DNA of 20,538 nucleotides from Betaproteobacteria bacterium (GCA_009693345.1 SHXL01000020.1:1-20538), one strand, 5' to 3'. Shown: positions 1 to 7,629, counted from the first letter of the stretch. Notes: generated by a model not told the origin, from the sequence alone. Made by a program: numbers and translations.

Positions 1-412
1 AGCCGCCGACCGGGAACAGGCCGTCGGGCGCGAGCGCGACAAACCCCTCCACCGCGGCACGCCGCGCCACGTCTTCGACGTAGGGGTTGAGGCCGCGGTT
101 CTCGTGGATCACCAGCACCGCAGGGAACGGACCTTGCCCCGCCGGCTGCACCAGGTAGCCACGCATCTGGCCCGAATTGCCGCCCGGCGACGGGTAATTC
201 ACGTATTGCGCCTTGATGCGCGCGTCGGTAAACGAGATTGTCTGCGCCAGCGCATAGCGCGGCAGCAGCGCCTGCGCCATCGCCAGGCCGCCCACCACCA
301 GCGCCGCCGATCGCGCCAGGAACTCGCGCCGGTCGATGCGGCCGTGGCAGTACTCGTCGTAGAGATCGAATATCCGTTGGTCGATCTCCAGCTGGGTCAC
401 GGGTGCGTTCAT
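1..412 (-). CDS. Dienelactone hydrolase family protein with Tat signal, C-terminus beyond window
   Basis: The reading frame starts at ATG 412 and stays open to the window edge, giving about 137 residues of a partial protein. The N-terminus has a short charged segment, then a twin-arginine motif (DRREFLARSAALVVGG, about residues 26-41), a hydrophobic stretch and an ALAQ cleavage site, so export by Tat to the periplasm is predicted. The mature part carries the alpha/beta-hydrolase pattern GPFPAVLVIHENRGLNPYVEDVARR typical of dienelactone hydrolases with the E-N-R-G segment. The catalytic Cys/Asp/His lie beyond the window. The start is two bases past the stop of benzoate-CoA ligase, so the two genes are very likely cotranscribed. 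A lactone or ester hydrolase is reasonable in aromatic degradation, but the substrate cannot be inferred. The call of family is fairly secure; the exact role is open. Confidence 0.8.
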   Translation of the reverse strand, partial: MNAPVTQLEIDQRIFDLYDEYCHGRIDRREFLARSAALVVGGLAMAQALLPRYALAQTISFTDARIKAQYVNYPSPGGNSGQMRGYLVQPAGQGPFPAVLVIHENRGLNPYVEDVARRAAVEGFVALAPDGLFPVGG

Positions 413-414
413 GA

Positions 415-1917
415 TCAGGCCCTCAGTTTGAAACGCTGGATTTTTCCGGTGGCAGTCTTCGGCAGTTCGGCAGCGAACTCGATCCACCGGGGATATTTGT
501 AGGGCGCGAGCTTGGATTTGACGTAGTTCTGCAGCTCTTCAGTCGTGGCCTGCTTGCCGGGCTTGAGGACGACGAAGGCCTTGGGCTTGAGGAGCTTCTG
601 CTCGTCTTCCTTGCCGACCACGGCGGCTTCCAGAACGGCTTCGTGCGAGACCAGCGCGGCTTCGACTTCGGCGGGCGAGACCCAGATGCCGGAGACTTTC
701 AGCATGTCGTCGGTGCGGCCGCCATAGGCGTAGTAGCCGTCCGCGTCCTGGCTGTACTTGTCGCCGCTGCGCGTCCATTCGCCGATGAAGGTGCTGCGGC
801 TCTTGGCGCGGTTGTTCCAGTAGAGGTTGGCCGAGGTCGAACCCTTGATGAGGAGTTCGCCCAGCTCGCCCTGCTTCACGTCGTTGCCCTGCTCGTCCAC
901 CAGCCTGAGTTCGTATCCGGGCACCGCCTTGCCGGTGGTGCCGAGGCGGAAATCGCCGGGACGGTTGGAGAGGAAGATGTGCAGCATCTCGGTGGAACCG
1001 ATGCCGTCGAGGATGTCGATGCCGGTCTTTTCCTTGAAGCTTTTCGCGATTTGCGGCGGCAAAGCTTCCCCTGCCGAAATACAACGTCTTAAAGATAAAG
1101 AAGGCCGAGAAGGAAAATTAGGTGAAGCAAGCATGGCCGCGTAGAGCGTCGGTACGCCGAAGAAGAAGGTCGGCTTGCGCTCGGTGAGACGTTTGAAAAC
1201 CGCATCCGGCGTCGGGCGTTCCGCCATCAACACCGTCGTCGCCCCCACGCCAAGCGGGAAGGACAGCGAATTTCCCAGGCCATAGGCAAAGAAGAATTTC
1301 GCCGCGGAGAAGACGACGTCGGACGCATTCATGCCCACAACGTCCTCAGCGTAGAGCTTCGTGGTCACGCGCAATCCCGAATGCACGTGCACCGTGCCTT
1401 TCGGCATCCCGGTCGAGCCCGAGGAGTACAACCAGAAGCAGGGATCATCAGACGTCGTCGGCGCAGTGGGAAGACTTGGATTTGACTTCGAAAGAATTTC
1501 TGCAAAGGGCGATACCAGGACATGCTCGAGAAACGGCAGCTTCGAGAGGAATGGCTCGAACTGCGCCTCCAGCGGCGGCGAGACCAGCAAGGCCTTCGCC
1601 CGGCTGTCCGAGAGCATGTACTCGTAATCCTTCGGCGTGAGCAGCGTGTTGACGGCGACCGGCACGATGCCGGCCTTGATCGCGCCGAGGAACGCAACCG
1701 GCCAGTCGATGGAATCGTGCATCGCGATGAGGATGCGGTCTTCCATCCTCAGGCCCAGCGACAGCAGGTGGTTGCCGAACCGGTTCACCCGGTCGGCCAG
1801 CTCGCCGAAGGTGCACGAACCCGAATCGTCGATGTAGGCGATCTTGCCGGCACGGCCGGCCTTCAGGTTGCCGCCAATCAGGTCTTCGGCGGCGTTGTAG
1901 TCGCGGGAGATTTCCAC
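415..1917 (-). CDS. bclA: Benzoate-CoA ligase
   Basis: ATP-dependent ligase that activates benzoate to benzoyl-CoA in the cytoplasm, the entry step of the box pathway. From GTG 1917 it is 500 residues. The adenylate-forming signature YSSGSTGMPKG is at about 164-174, followed by GVPTLYAAML, GSTEML and YGGRTDDMLKVSGIWVSPAEVE, and the catalytic lysine in TATGKIQRFKL is near residue 492. The overall pattern fits benzoate-CoA ligases rather than acetyl-CoA synthetases. The start is uncertain: no ATG and no clear ribosome binding site is present. GTG 1917 lies 14 bases after the flavodoxin stop and fits family length; GTG 1986 would overlap the flavodoxin gene. Two internal stretches (about 1078-1131 and 1441-1510) use codons such as TTA, AGA, TCT and CCT unlike the rest of the gene. 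It sits in the operon flavodoxin-bclA-hydrolase. Confidence 0.92.
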   Translation of the reverse strand: MEISRDYNAAEDLIGGNLKAGRAGKIAYIDDSGSCTFGELADRVNRFGNHLLSLGLRMEDRILIAMHDSIDWPVAFLGAIKAGIVPVAVNTLLTPKDYEYMLSDSRAKALLVSPPLEAQFEPFLSKLPFLEHVLVSPFAEILSKSNPSLPTAPTTSDDPCFWLYSSGSTGMPKGTVHVHSGLRVTTKLYAEDVVGMNASDVVFSAAKFFFAYGLGNSLSFPLGVGATTVLMAERPTPDAVFKRLTERKPTFFFGVPTLYAAMLASPNFPSRPSLSLRRCISAGEALPPQIAKSFKEKTGIDILDGIGSTEMLHIFLSNRPGDFRLGTTGKAVPGYELRLVDEQGNDVKQGELGELLIKGSTSANLYWNNRAKSRSTFIGEWTRSGDKYSQDADGYYAYGGRTDDMLKVSGIWVSPAEVEAALVSHEAVLEAAVVGKEDEQKLLKPKAFVVLKPGKQATTEELQNYVKSKLAPYKYPRWIEFAAELPKTATGKIQRFKLRA

Positions 1918-1931
1918 GGTATGAATTGTAC

Positions 1932-2414
1932 TTAGGTGCTCACCGCCACGGCCTCCTTCGCCAGCGCGAGCCAGCCTTGGCCCCACTCCTCCGCCGTCTC
2001 CTCGGGCAGCACGCCCGAGGAGGCGTCGTGCTGCACGCGCTCGCCGATGCGCTGCGCGCCCAGTTCTCCCAGCAGGTCGTCGAAACGCTTGCCGCCGAAG
2101 TTGAAGGTTTCGGCGTAAGTGCGGTCGCCCAGGCCGAACACGCCGTAGCGCACCCGCGACAGGTCCGGGCGCTTCGCCTTCAAGTCCTCGTAGAACGCCT
2201 TGGCGTTGTCCGGCACGTCGCCCTGTCCGTAAGTCGAAGTAACGATGAGGAAAATACCCTCACGATCAAAGACCGAGCTGTCGAGATCGTCCATCAGCAG
2301 CGTCTCGACCTGCACGGGGCCGTCGTCCCCCGGGTTGTCCCACACGAGTTCGAGCTCCTGCGCCACCAGCTGCGCGGTGCCGGTCATGGTGCCGACGAGA
2401 AGGGTGAGTTTCAT
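1932..2414 (-). CDS. Flavodoxin (MioC/FldA-like short-chain FMN protein)
   Basis: A 160-residue soluble FMN-binding electron carrier. The phosphate loop GTMTGTA is at about residues 8-14, the second flavin loop STYGQGDVPDNA at about 58-69, and the GLGDRTYAETFNFGGKRFD segment follows, as in flavodoxins. The start at ATG 2414 places the phosphate loop at the usual distance from the N-terminus; an in-frame upstream start at 2465 would swallow the promoter region and is rejected. It is the first gene of the leftward operon with benzoate-CoA ligase, divergent from boxR. Its likely job is to move electrons in benzoate degradation, perhaps to BoxB, but this is inferred only from position. No reductase partner lies in the window. 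Confidence 0.85.
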   Translation of the reverse strand: MKLTLLVGTMTGTAQLVAQELELVWDNPGDDGPVQVETLLMDDLDSSVFDREGIFLIVTSTYGQGDVPDNAKAFYEDLKAKRPDLSRVRYGVFGLGDRTYAETFNFGGKRFDDLLGELGAQRIGERVQHDASSGVLPEETAEEWGQGWLALAKEAVAVST

Positions 2415-2427
2415 TGATGGGAAGACG

Positions 2428-2456
2428 TTGACACTAAATATATTGCAGCTTAGAAT
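2428..2456 (+). promoter_or_regulatory. Sigma70-type promoter of boxR operon
   Basis: TTGACA at 2428-2433 and TAGAAT at 2451-2456 are separated by exactly 17 bases. The expected transcription start is near 2463, only about 15 bases before the boxR ATG at 2478. No Shine-Dalgarno sequence is seen in that short leader. A TGCA tetramer (2444-2447) in the spacer and the palindrome GAATATTC (2453-2460) are possible parts of a BoxR operator; this is inference. Confidence 0.7.
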
Positions 2457-2465
2457 ATTCGTCAA
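2437..2465 (-). promoter_or_regulatory. Sigma70-type promoter of flavodoxin-bclA operon
   Basis: On the minus strand TTGACG (2465-2460) and TATATT (2442-2437) are separated by exactly 17 bases. The transcription start should fall near 2430, about 16 bases before the flavodoxin ATG at 2414. The whole element lies inside, and facing, the boxR promoter, so the -10 box of each promoter sits in the spacer of the other. Confidence 0.65.
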
Positions 2466-2477
2466 GCACTATACTTC

Positions 2478-3245
2478 ATGAACGCCCCGCTCTCTCCCGC
2501 GCAGCAGGAATCGGCCTACCTGGGCCAGTTGGGCGAGCGCGTGCGCGCCTGGCGCAACGGACGGGGCATGACGCGCAAAGGCCTCGCCGCGGCGTCGGGC
2601 GTCTCCGAACGCTACCTCGCGCAGCTCGAAGCCGGCCGCGGAAACATCTCGGTGCTGCTGCTGCGCAAGGTGGCGCGGGCGATGCAGGTCACGGTGGAGA
2701 GCCTGGCGCGCGAGAACCCGGACCAGGACCTGGCACGGCGCCGCATCGCCCTGCTCGGCCTGCGGGGTGCGGGCAAGTCCACGCTGGGCGCCAAACTCGC
2801 CGCCGCCCTAGGCATCCCGTTCGTCGAACTCGACAGCGAGGTCGAGCGCGAAGCCGGCGCGAAGCTGGGAGAAGTCTTCGCCATGTATGGCCAGGAGGCC
2901 TTCCGCCGCTTCGAGCGGCGCGCTCTCGAACGGGTCATTCGCAGCCACGAGTCCGCTGTGATCGCGGCCGGCGGCAGCCTGGTGACGGATCCGGACACCT
3001 ATCGCCTGCTGCTCGACAATTGCCGCACGGTCTGGCTCAAGGCGAAACCCGAAGAACACATGAACCGCGTCATCGCCCAGGGCGACATGCGTCCCTTCAA
3101 GGGCAGAGCGGCCGCATTGGACGAGATCCGCGCGACGCTGACCGACCGCGACCGGTTGTATTCCCGCGCGGACGTGACGATTGAAACTTCAGGCAAGTCC
3201 CTGAAGACCTCACTGGAAGAATTGCAAACCAAGGCAAAAACATGA
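2478..3245 (+). CDS. boxR: BoxR: XRE-family regulator fused to a shikimate kinase-like domain
   Basis: Transcriptional regulator of 255 residues that in this family represses box genes until benzoyl-CoA binds. Residues about 15-76 form an XRE helix-turn-helix (KGLAAASGVSERYLAQLEAG). From about 88 the protein is shikimate-kinase-like, with Walker A GLRGAGKST (94-102) and the SK-type ELDSEVEREAG and AAGGSLV segments; in BzdR/BoxR proteins this domain senses the CoA ester. The start at ATG 2478 leaves a leader of about 15 bases without a Shine-Dalgarno sequence. The stop overlaps the boxC start as ATGA, so the regulator is the first gene of the operon it probably controls. The family call is secure; the ligand is known from homologues, not shown here. 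Confidence 0.93.
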   Translation: MNAPLSPAQQESAYLGQLGERVRAWRNGRGMTRKGLAAASGVSERYLAQLEAGRGNISVLLLRKVARAMQVTVESLARENPDQDLARRRIALLGLRGAGKSTLGAKLAAALGIPFVELDSEVEREAGAKLGEVFAMYGQEAFRRFERRALERVIRSHESAVIAAGGSLVTDPDTYRLLLDNCRTVWLKAKPEEHMNRVIAQGDMRPFKGRAAALDEIRATLTDRDRLYSRADVTIETSGKSLKTSLEELQTKAKT

Positions 3246-4828
3246 TCAGTTTCGAAACCACACCGGACCGATACAACCACTGGAAGCTGTCCTTCGACGG
3301 CCCGGTGGCCACGCTGGCGCTGGACATCGCCGAAGACAAGGGCATCGCGCCGGGCTACAAGCTCAAGCTCAACTCCTACGACCTGGGCGTTGACATCGAG
3401 CTTCACGATGCAGCGAACCGCATCCGCTTCGAGCACCCCGAGGTGAAGTCGGTGGTGGTCACCAGCGGCAAGAGCCGCATGTTCTGCTCGGGCGCCAATA
3501 TCTACATGCTCGGTCTCTCCACCCATGCCTGGAAAGTGAATTTCTGCAAGTTCACCAACGAGACGCGCAACGGGCTGGAAGACTCGAGCACGCATTCAGG
3601 CCTGAAATTCCTCGCCGCCCTCAACGGCACCACCGCCGGCGGCGGCTACGAACTGGCGCTCGCCTGCGACGAAATCGCCATGATCGACGACCGCTCCAGC
3701 ACCGTGAGCCTGCCGGAAGTGCCGCTGCTCGGCGTGCTGCCGGGCACCGGCGGCCTGACGCGCATCGTGGACAAGCGCAAGGTGCGGCGCGACCTGGCCG
3801 ACGTGTTCTGCACCACCGCCGAGGGCGTGCGCGCCGACCGCGCGAAGGAATGGAAGCTGGTGGACCACGCCGCCAAGCCGCAGCAATTCAACGAATTCGT
3901 GAAGAACCGCGCGCTTGAACTGGCGAAGCAGTCAGACCGGCCCGGGGGCGACGGGATTGCTCTGACGCCTTTGGTTCAGAAACTCGTTTCACTGAAAATC
4001 AACAAAGAAGAACGAACCGCAGAAGTCGTCATTCAAGGTCCGACGAAAGAGCAAATTCAACTTCAAAGAAATGCTTACTGGTACCCGTTGCAACTGGCGC
4101 GCGAACTGGACGAAGCGATCCTCAACCTGCGCCACAATCACCTCGACGTCGGGCTGTGGATCTTCAAGACGAAGGGCGACATTCAAAATGTCCTGGATCT
4201 GGATCTTTTGTTGCAAAACCACACGACAGACTGGTTCGTGCGCGAAACCATCGGCTACCTACGCCGCACCTTCGCCCGCCTTGACGTGTCCTCGCGCTCG
4301 ATGTTCGCGGTGGTGGAGCCGGGCTCCTGCTTCGCCGGCACGCTCGCCGAACTGCTGTACGCCGCCGACCGCATCTACATGCTCGACGCGGAACCGGAAG
4401 GTGAAATGCGCGGCCCGTCCATCGCCCTCTCCCCGCTCAACTTTGGCACCTATCCGATGGTGAACGGCGAATCGAGAATCTCGGCGCACTACTGTGGCGA
4501 AGTTCCTGAACTTGAAGGAAACAGGCTTTTCGATACAAAAACGGCCAAACAGTTGGGCCTGATCACCTCGGCACCCGACGACATCGACTGGGAGGACGAG
4601 GTGCGCATCGCCATTGAGGAGCGCGTCGCCCTTTCCCCCGACGCGCTCACCGGCATGGAGGCGTCGCTGCGCTTTCCCGGCCGGGAGAACATGCTGACGC
4701 GCATCTTCGGACGGCTGTCGACGTGGCAGAACTGGATCTTCATCCGGCCCAACGCCGTGGGCGAGCATGGCGCGCTCAAGGTGTACGGCACGGGCTCGAA
4801 AGCGAAATTCAACTGGGAGCGCGTATGA
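3242..4828 (+). CDS. boxC: Benzoyl-CoA-dihydrodiol lyase BoxC (2,3-epoxybenzoyl-CoA dihydrolase)
   Basis: BoxC, 528 residues, a long crotonase-superfamily enzyme that hydrolytically opens 2,3-epoxybenzoyl-CoA to 3,4-dehydroadipyl-CoA semialdehyde and formate. The N-terminal crotonase-like half shows SGKSRMFCSGANIYMLG at about 75-91 and the oxyanion-hole region LNGTTAGGGYELALACDE at about 128-144; the C-terminal half carries a second, degenerate fold. Length and the motif NFCKFTNETRNG fit BoxC and not ordinary enoyl-CoA hydratases. It overlaps boxR by ATGA at its start and boxB by ATGA at its end, which points to translational coupling. Stretches at about 3985-4085, 4165-4225 and 4500-4550 are richer in A/T and use different codons from their surroundings. 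Confidence 0.95.
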   Translation: MISFETTPDRYNHWKLSFDGPVATLALDIAEDKGIAPGYKLKLNSYDLGVDIELHDAANRIRFEHPEVKSVVVTSGKSRMFCSGANIYMLGLSTHAWKVNFCKFTNETRNGLEDSSTHSGLKFLAALNGTTAGGGYELALACDEIAMIDDRSSTVSLPEVPLLGVLPGTGGLTRIVDKRKVRRDLADVFCTTAEGVRADRAKEWKLVDHAAKPQQFNEFVKNRALELAKQSDRPGGDGIALTPLVQKLVSLKINKEERTAEVVIQGPTKEQIQLQRNAYWYPLQLARELDEAILNLRHNHLDVGLWIFKTKGDIQNVLDLDLLLQNHTTDWFVRETIGYLRRTFARLDVSSRSMFAVVEPGSCFAGTLAELLYAADRIYMLDAEPEGEMRGPSIALSPLNFGTYPMVNGESRISAHYCGEVPELEGNRLFDTKTAKQLGLITSAPDDIDWEDEVRIAIEERVALSPDALTGMEASLRFPGRENMLTRIFGRLSTWQNWIFIRPNAVGEHGALKVYGTGSKAKFNWERV

Positions 4829-6240
4829 GCGGCATCAATTATTCGGAAAAGATTCCGAACAACGTCGACCTGGCGACCGACCGGACGCTGCAGCGCGCGC
4901 TCGAGCACTGGCAGCCGAAGTTCATCGACTGGTGGCGCGGCATGGGTCCGGCCGATTTCCAGGGCGCCGACGTCTACCTGCGCACCGCCGTGTCGGTGGA
5001 TGCGGAGGGCTGGGGGCAGTACGGCGCGGTAAAGATGCCGGACTACCGCTGGGGCATCTTCCTCGCCGATCCGGTCGCGGACCGGAAGATCGGTTTCGGC
5101 GACGCCATGGGCCAGCCGGCCTGGCAGCAGATTCCGGGTGAATACCGCTCGACGCTGCGACGGCTGATCGTCACGCAGGGCGACACCGAGCCCGCCTCGG
5201 TGGAGCAACAGCGCCTGCTGGGCCACACCTGCCCTTCGCTCTACGATCTGCGCAACCTGTTCCAGGTCAACGTCGAGGAAGGCCGCCACCTCTGGGCGAT
5301 GGTGTACCTGCTGCACGCCCACTTCGGCCGCGACGGCCGCGAAGAAGCCGAGGAACTCCTGCAGCGCCATTCGGGAGACGCCGACAAGCCGAGGATCCTC
5401 ACCACGTTCAACGAGCCGATCTCCGATTGGCTGTCGTTCTACTGCTTCACCTATTTCACCGACCGCGACGGCAAGTACCAGCTGAAGAGCCTCGCCGAGT
5501 CCGGCTTCGATCCGCTCTCGCGCACCTGCCGCTTCATGCTCACCGAAGAGGCGCACCACATGTTCGTCGGCGAGACCGGCATCGGCCGCGTGGTGAAGCG
5601 CACCCTGGAAGTGATGAAGGAACTCGGCACCGATGACCCGGCGCGCATCCGCGCGCAGGGCGCGGTGGACCTGGGGCTGCTGCAGAAATACCTCAATTTC
5701 TGGTGCTCCTCGTCGCTCGACCTGTTCGGCAACGAGATCTCGTCCAATTCGGCAGCGAATTTCGCCAACGGGCTCAAGGGCAGGCCCGATGAAGGGCAGT
5801 ATGAGGATCATGTTTTGCGGGGTTCTTCCATCAAGCTCTTCACTCCTGAAGGCGAACAAGAAGTCCCTACATTGAATGCGCTAAACGACGTCATGCGCGA
5901 GTCCTATCTCAAGGACTGCGACATCGGCCTGCGGCGCTGGAACCGCGCCATCGAGCGCGCCGGCCACGGCGCGCTGGCGCTCAGGCTGCCTTCGGCCCGC
6001 TTCCGCCGCTCGATCGGCATCTGGGCGGGCCAGCCGGTCGATCCGCAAGGAAATATCATCGAAAAAGAAAAGTATGAAAAAAACCTGGCTGACTGGATTC
6101 CGACGGATCAAGACCGTTCATTCGTGAAATCGCTCATGCAGCGGGTCGCCGAGCCGGGCAAGATCGCCGGCTGGGTGGCGCCGCCGGAGCGCGGCATCAA
6201 CAACTTGCCGGTCGACTACGAGTACGTGAAGCTCCACTAA
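4825..6240 (+). CDS. boxB: Benzoyl-CoA 2,3-epoxidase, oxygenase component BoxB
   Basis: BoxB, 471 residues, the diiron component that adds one oxygen atom of O2 to benzoyl-CoA to form the 2,3-epoxide; it needs electrons from NADPH through the reductase BoxA. The iron ligands expected for this class are visible: E122, E152-x-x-H155, D213 and E242-x-x-H245. The ATG at 4825 overlaps the boxC stop as ATGA and agrees with the family N-terminus MSGINYSEKIPNNV; longer forms starting at 4723 run back into boxC and are rejected. The usual partner gene boxA does not follow; a thiol dioxygenase starts one base after the boxB stop. A/T-rich codon patches are present at about 5790-5880 and 6045-6115. Confidence 0.95.
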   Translation: MSGINYSEKIPNNVDLATDRTLQRALEHWQPKFIDWWRGMGPADFQGADVYLRTAVSVDAEGWGQYGAVKMPDYRWGIFLADPVADRKIGFGDAMGQPAWQQIPGEYRSTLRRLIVTQGDTEPASVEQQRLLGHTCPSLYDLRNLFQVNVEEGRHLWAMVYLLHAHFGRDGREEAEELLQRHSGDADKPRILTTFNEPISDWLSFYCFTYFTDRDGKYQLKSLAESGFDPLSRTCRFMLTEEAHHMFVGETGIGRVVKRTLEVMKELGTDDPARIRAQGAVDLGLLQKYLNFWCSSSLDLFGNEISSNSAANFANGLKGRPDEGQYEDHVLRGSSIKLFTPEGEQEVPTLNALNDVMRESYLKDCDIGLRRWNRAIERAGHGALALRLPSARFRRSIGIWAGQPVDPQGNIIEKEKYEKNLADWIPTDQDRSFVKSLMQRVAEPGKIAGWVAPPERGINNLPVDYEYVKLH

Positions 6241-6241
6241 G

Positions 6242-6817
6242 GTGGCGAACATCCGCCGCCTGCGGGAGTACGTGCGCGACATGACGCATCTCGTCGGGCG
6301 CCACGGCGCCAATGAACCGCGCATGCTGGACGAGGGCGCAGGGCTGCTGCGCACCCTCGTGACGCAGGACGACTGGCTGCCGGAGGAATTCGCCGCTTCC
6401 TCGCCGGAGTCCTATCGCCAGTACCTTCTTTACTGCGATCCGCTGGAGCGTTTTTCGGTGGTGAGCTTCGTGTGGATGCCCGGGCACCGCACGCCGATTC
6501 ACGACCACACGGTCTGGGGCCTGGTGGGCGTGATGCGCGGCGTGGAACTGTGTGAGGAGTTTTCTTCTTCAATCAGGAAAATAAATTCACACGAATCAAA
6601 ACCCGGAGAAGTCGACCGCGTCTCACCCCGCATCGGCGACATCCACGTCGTGTCGAACGTCGGACGGGAGATCGCGGTCAGCATCCACGTCTACGGCGCC
6701 AACATCGGCGCGGTGCGGCGCCACGTCTTCGATCCCGCGACCGGCAAACCGAAGGAATTCGTCTCCGGCTACCACAATGCGATGGTGCCTAACCTGTGGG
6801 ACCGCTCCCGGGAGTAG
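6242..6817 (+). CDS. Thiol dioxygenase, Gln-type (3-mercaptopropionate dioxygenase-like cupin)
   Basis: A 191-residue cupin of the cysteine dioxygenase family, which adds O2 to a thiol to give a sulfinate using mononuclear iron. The three-histidine site is H87 and H89 (PIHDHTVWG) and H135 (GDIHVVSN), and the S147-H149-Y151 triad is in SIHVYG. The residue aligned with the carboxylate-binding arginine of mammalian enzymes is Q60 (SYRQYLLY), the mark of the Gln-type enzymes known to prefer 3-mercaptopropionate. The cysteine used for the Cys-Tyr crosslink in mammals is absent, as usual in bacteria. Translation starts at GTG 6242, one base after the boxB stop, so it is the last coupled gene of the box operon. 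Why a thiol dioxygenase belongs there is unknown. An A/T-rich patch lies at about 6555-6610. Confidence 0.85.
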   Translation: MANIRRLREYVRDMTHLVGRHGANEPRMLDEGAGLLRTLVTQDDWLPEEFAASSPESYRQYLLYCDPLERFSVVSFVWMPGHRTPIHDHTVWGLVGVMRGVELCEEFSSSIRKINSHESKPGEVDRVSPRIGDIHVVSNVGREIAVSIHVYGANIGAVRRHVFDPATGKPKEFVSGYHNAMVPNLWDRSRE

Positions 6818-6842
6818 CGGGCCAGCCGGGATACAGGCACGG

Positions 6843-7574
6843 CTAGTGCGCGCCCCGGTCGTGCAGCATTTTCGAGATGCGATCGAAATTCGCGGCCCGC
6901 GCGAGGCTGAGCGGCGTCGCGCCGCTGGCGCTCTTGGCGTTCACGTCCGCACCCTTGTTTAGCAGGTACTCGGCGACTTCGCGCCGGCCGTAGAGCACCG
7001 CCGTATGCAGCGGTGAGGTGCCGCTCTTGGTGCGGCTGTTGACGTCGGCGCCGCGCTGCAGCAGCAGCCCGACGAGCAGCATTTCGCCTTTCATCACCGC
7101 GTAGTGCAGCGGCGATGCGCCCGCGCCCGGGTCCTTGGCCTCGATGTCGGTGCCCTGCTCGATCATCTTGAGCGCGTTGGCGTAGTCGCCTTTCGCTATT
7201 GCGGAGTGCAGGCTGAGCGGCACCGCGGCGGCGCTCGGGCTCGCCTCGACGGGTTGCGGCTGCGCTCCGGCAGCGGCGGCCGGCTTCGCCGCCTGCCGCT
7301 CTTGATTCGCTTCCGCGGGCGGGGACGGCAAGGATTGCGGCGACGGTTTCGGCGCGGGCTGCGCTTCAGGCGGAGCCGGCTGCGGCGCCGGCGTTTCGCC
7401 GCCGCCGAATATGGACCGGAACAAGCCGCGGATGTCCTCGATGAGACGCTCGGGAAATGTCGAGTCGGCGGGCGGATTCGGCTCGCGCAGCGATTCCTGC
7501 GCGCGCGCCGCCGGCGCCGCGATCAGGACCGCCACCACCAATCCAAGTATCCATCCCCTGCGGCGCAATGTCAC
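6843..7574 (-). CDS. Secreted ankyrin-repeat protein
   Basis: About 243 residues. An N-terminal signal peptide (RRRGWILGLVVAVLIAAPAARAQ, cleavage after ARA) is followed by a long Pro/Ala/Gln-rich linker (about residues 58-115) and then four ankyrin repeats to the C-terminus (SLHSAIAKGDYANAL, SPLHYAVMKGEMLLVGLLLQ, SPLHTAVLYGRREVAEYLL, TPLSLARAANFDRI). A periplasmic binding or scaffolding role is likely; no partner can be named. The start is either GTG 7574 or TTG 7568; the Shine-Dalgarno sequence GGGAGG is 8 bases before the TTG but too close to the GTG. A longer frame to 7682 would overlap the divergent yciB gene and put the signal peptide inside, so it is rejected. It converges on the thiol dioxygenase gene with 25 bases between them, in which no clear terminator is seen. 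Confidence 0.8.
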   Translation of the reverse strand: MTLRRRGWILGLVVAVLIAAPAARAQESLREPNPPADSTFPERLIEDIRGLFRSIFGGGETPAPQPAPPEAQPAPKPSPQSLPSPPAEANQERQAAKPAAAAGAQPQPVEASPSAAAVPLSLHSAIAKGDYANALKMIEQGTDIEAKDPGAGASPLHYAVMKGEMLLVGLLLQRGADVNSRTKSGTSPLHTAVLYGRREVAEYLLNKGADVNAKSASGATPLSLARAANFDRISKMLHDRGAH

Positions 7575-7629
7575 TCCCTCCCGGACCCTTGAATAATACT
7601 CCCGCAGCTTGGGTAATAATAAGCCCAGA

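Noticed and set aside
2415..2465. Longer flavodoxin starting at 2465
   Set aside because: The added residues come from the A/T-rich promoter region and would put the FMN loop too far from the N-terminus.
4489..5859. Long minus-strand open frame opposite boxC and boxB
   Set aside because: Low-complexity Arg/Glu/Val/His composition typical of antisense frames, with boxC and boxB clearly real on the plus strand.
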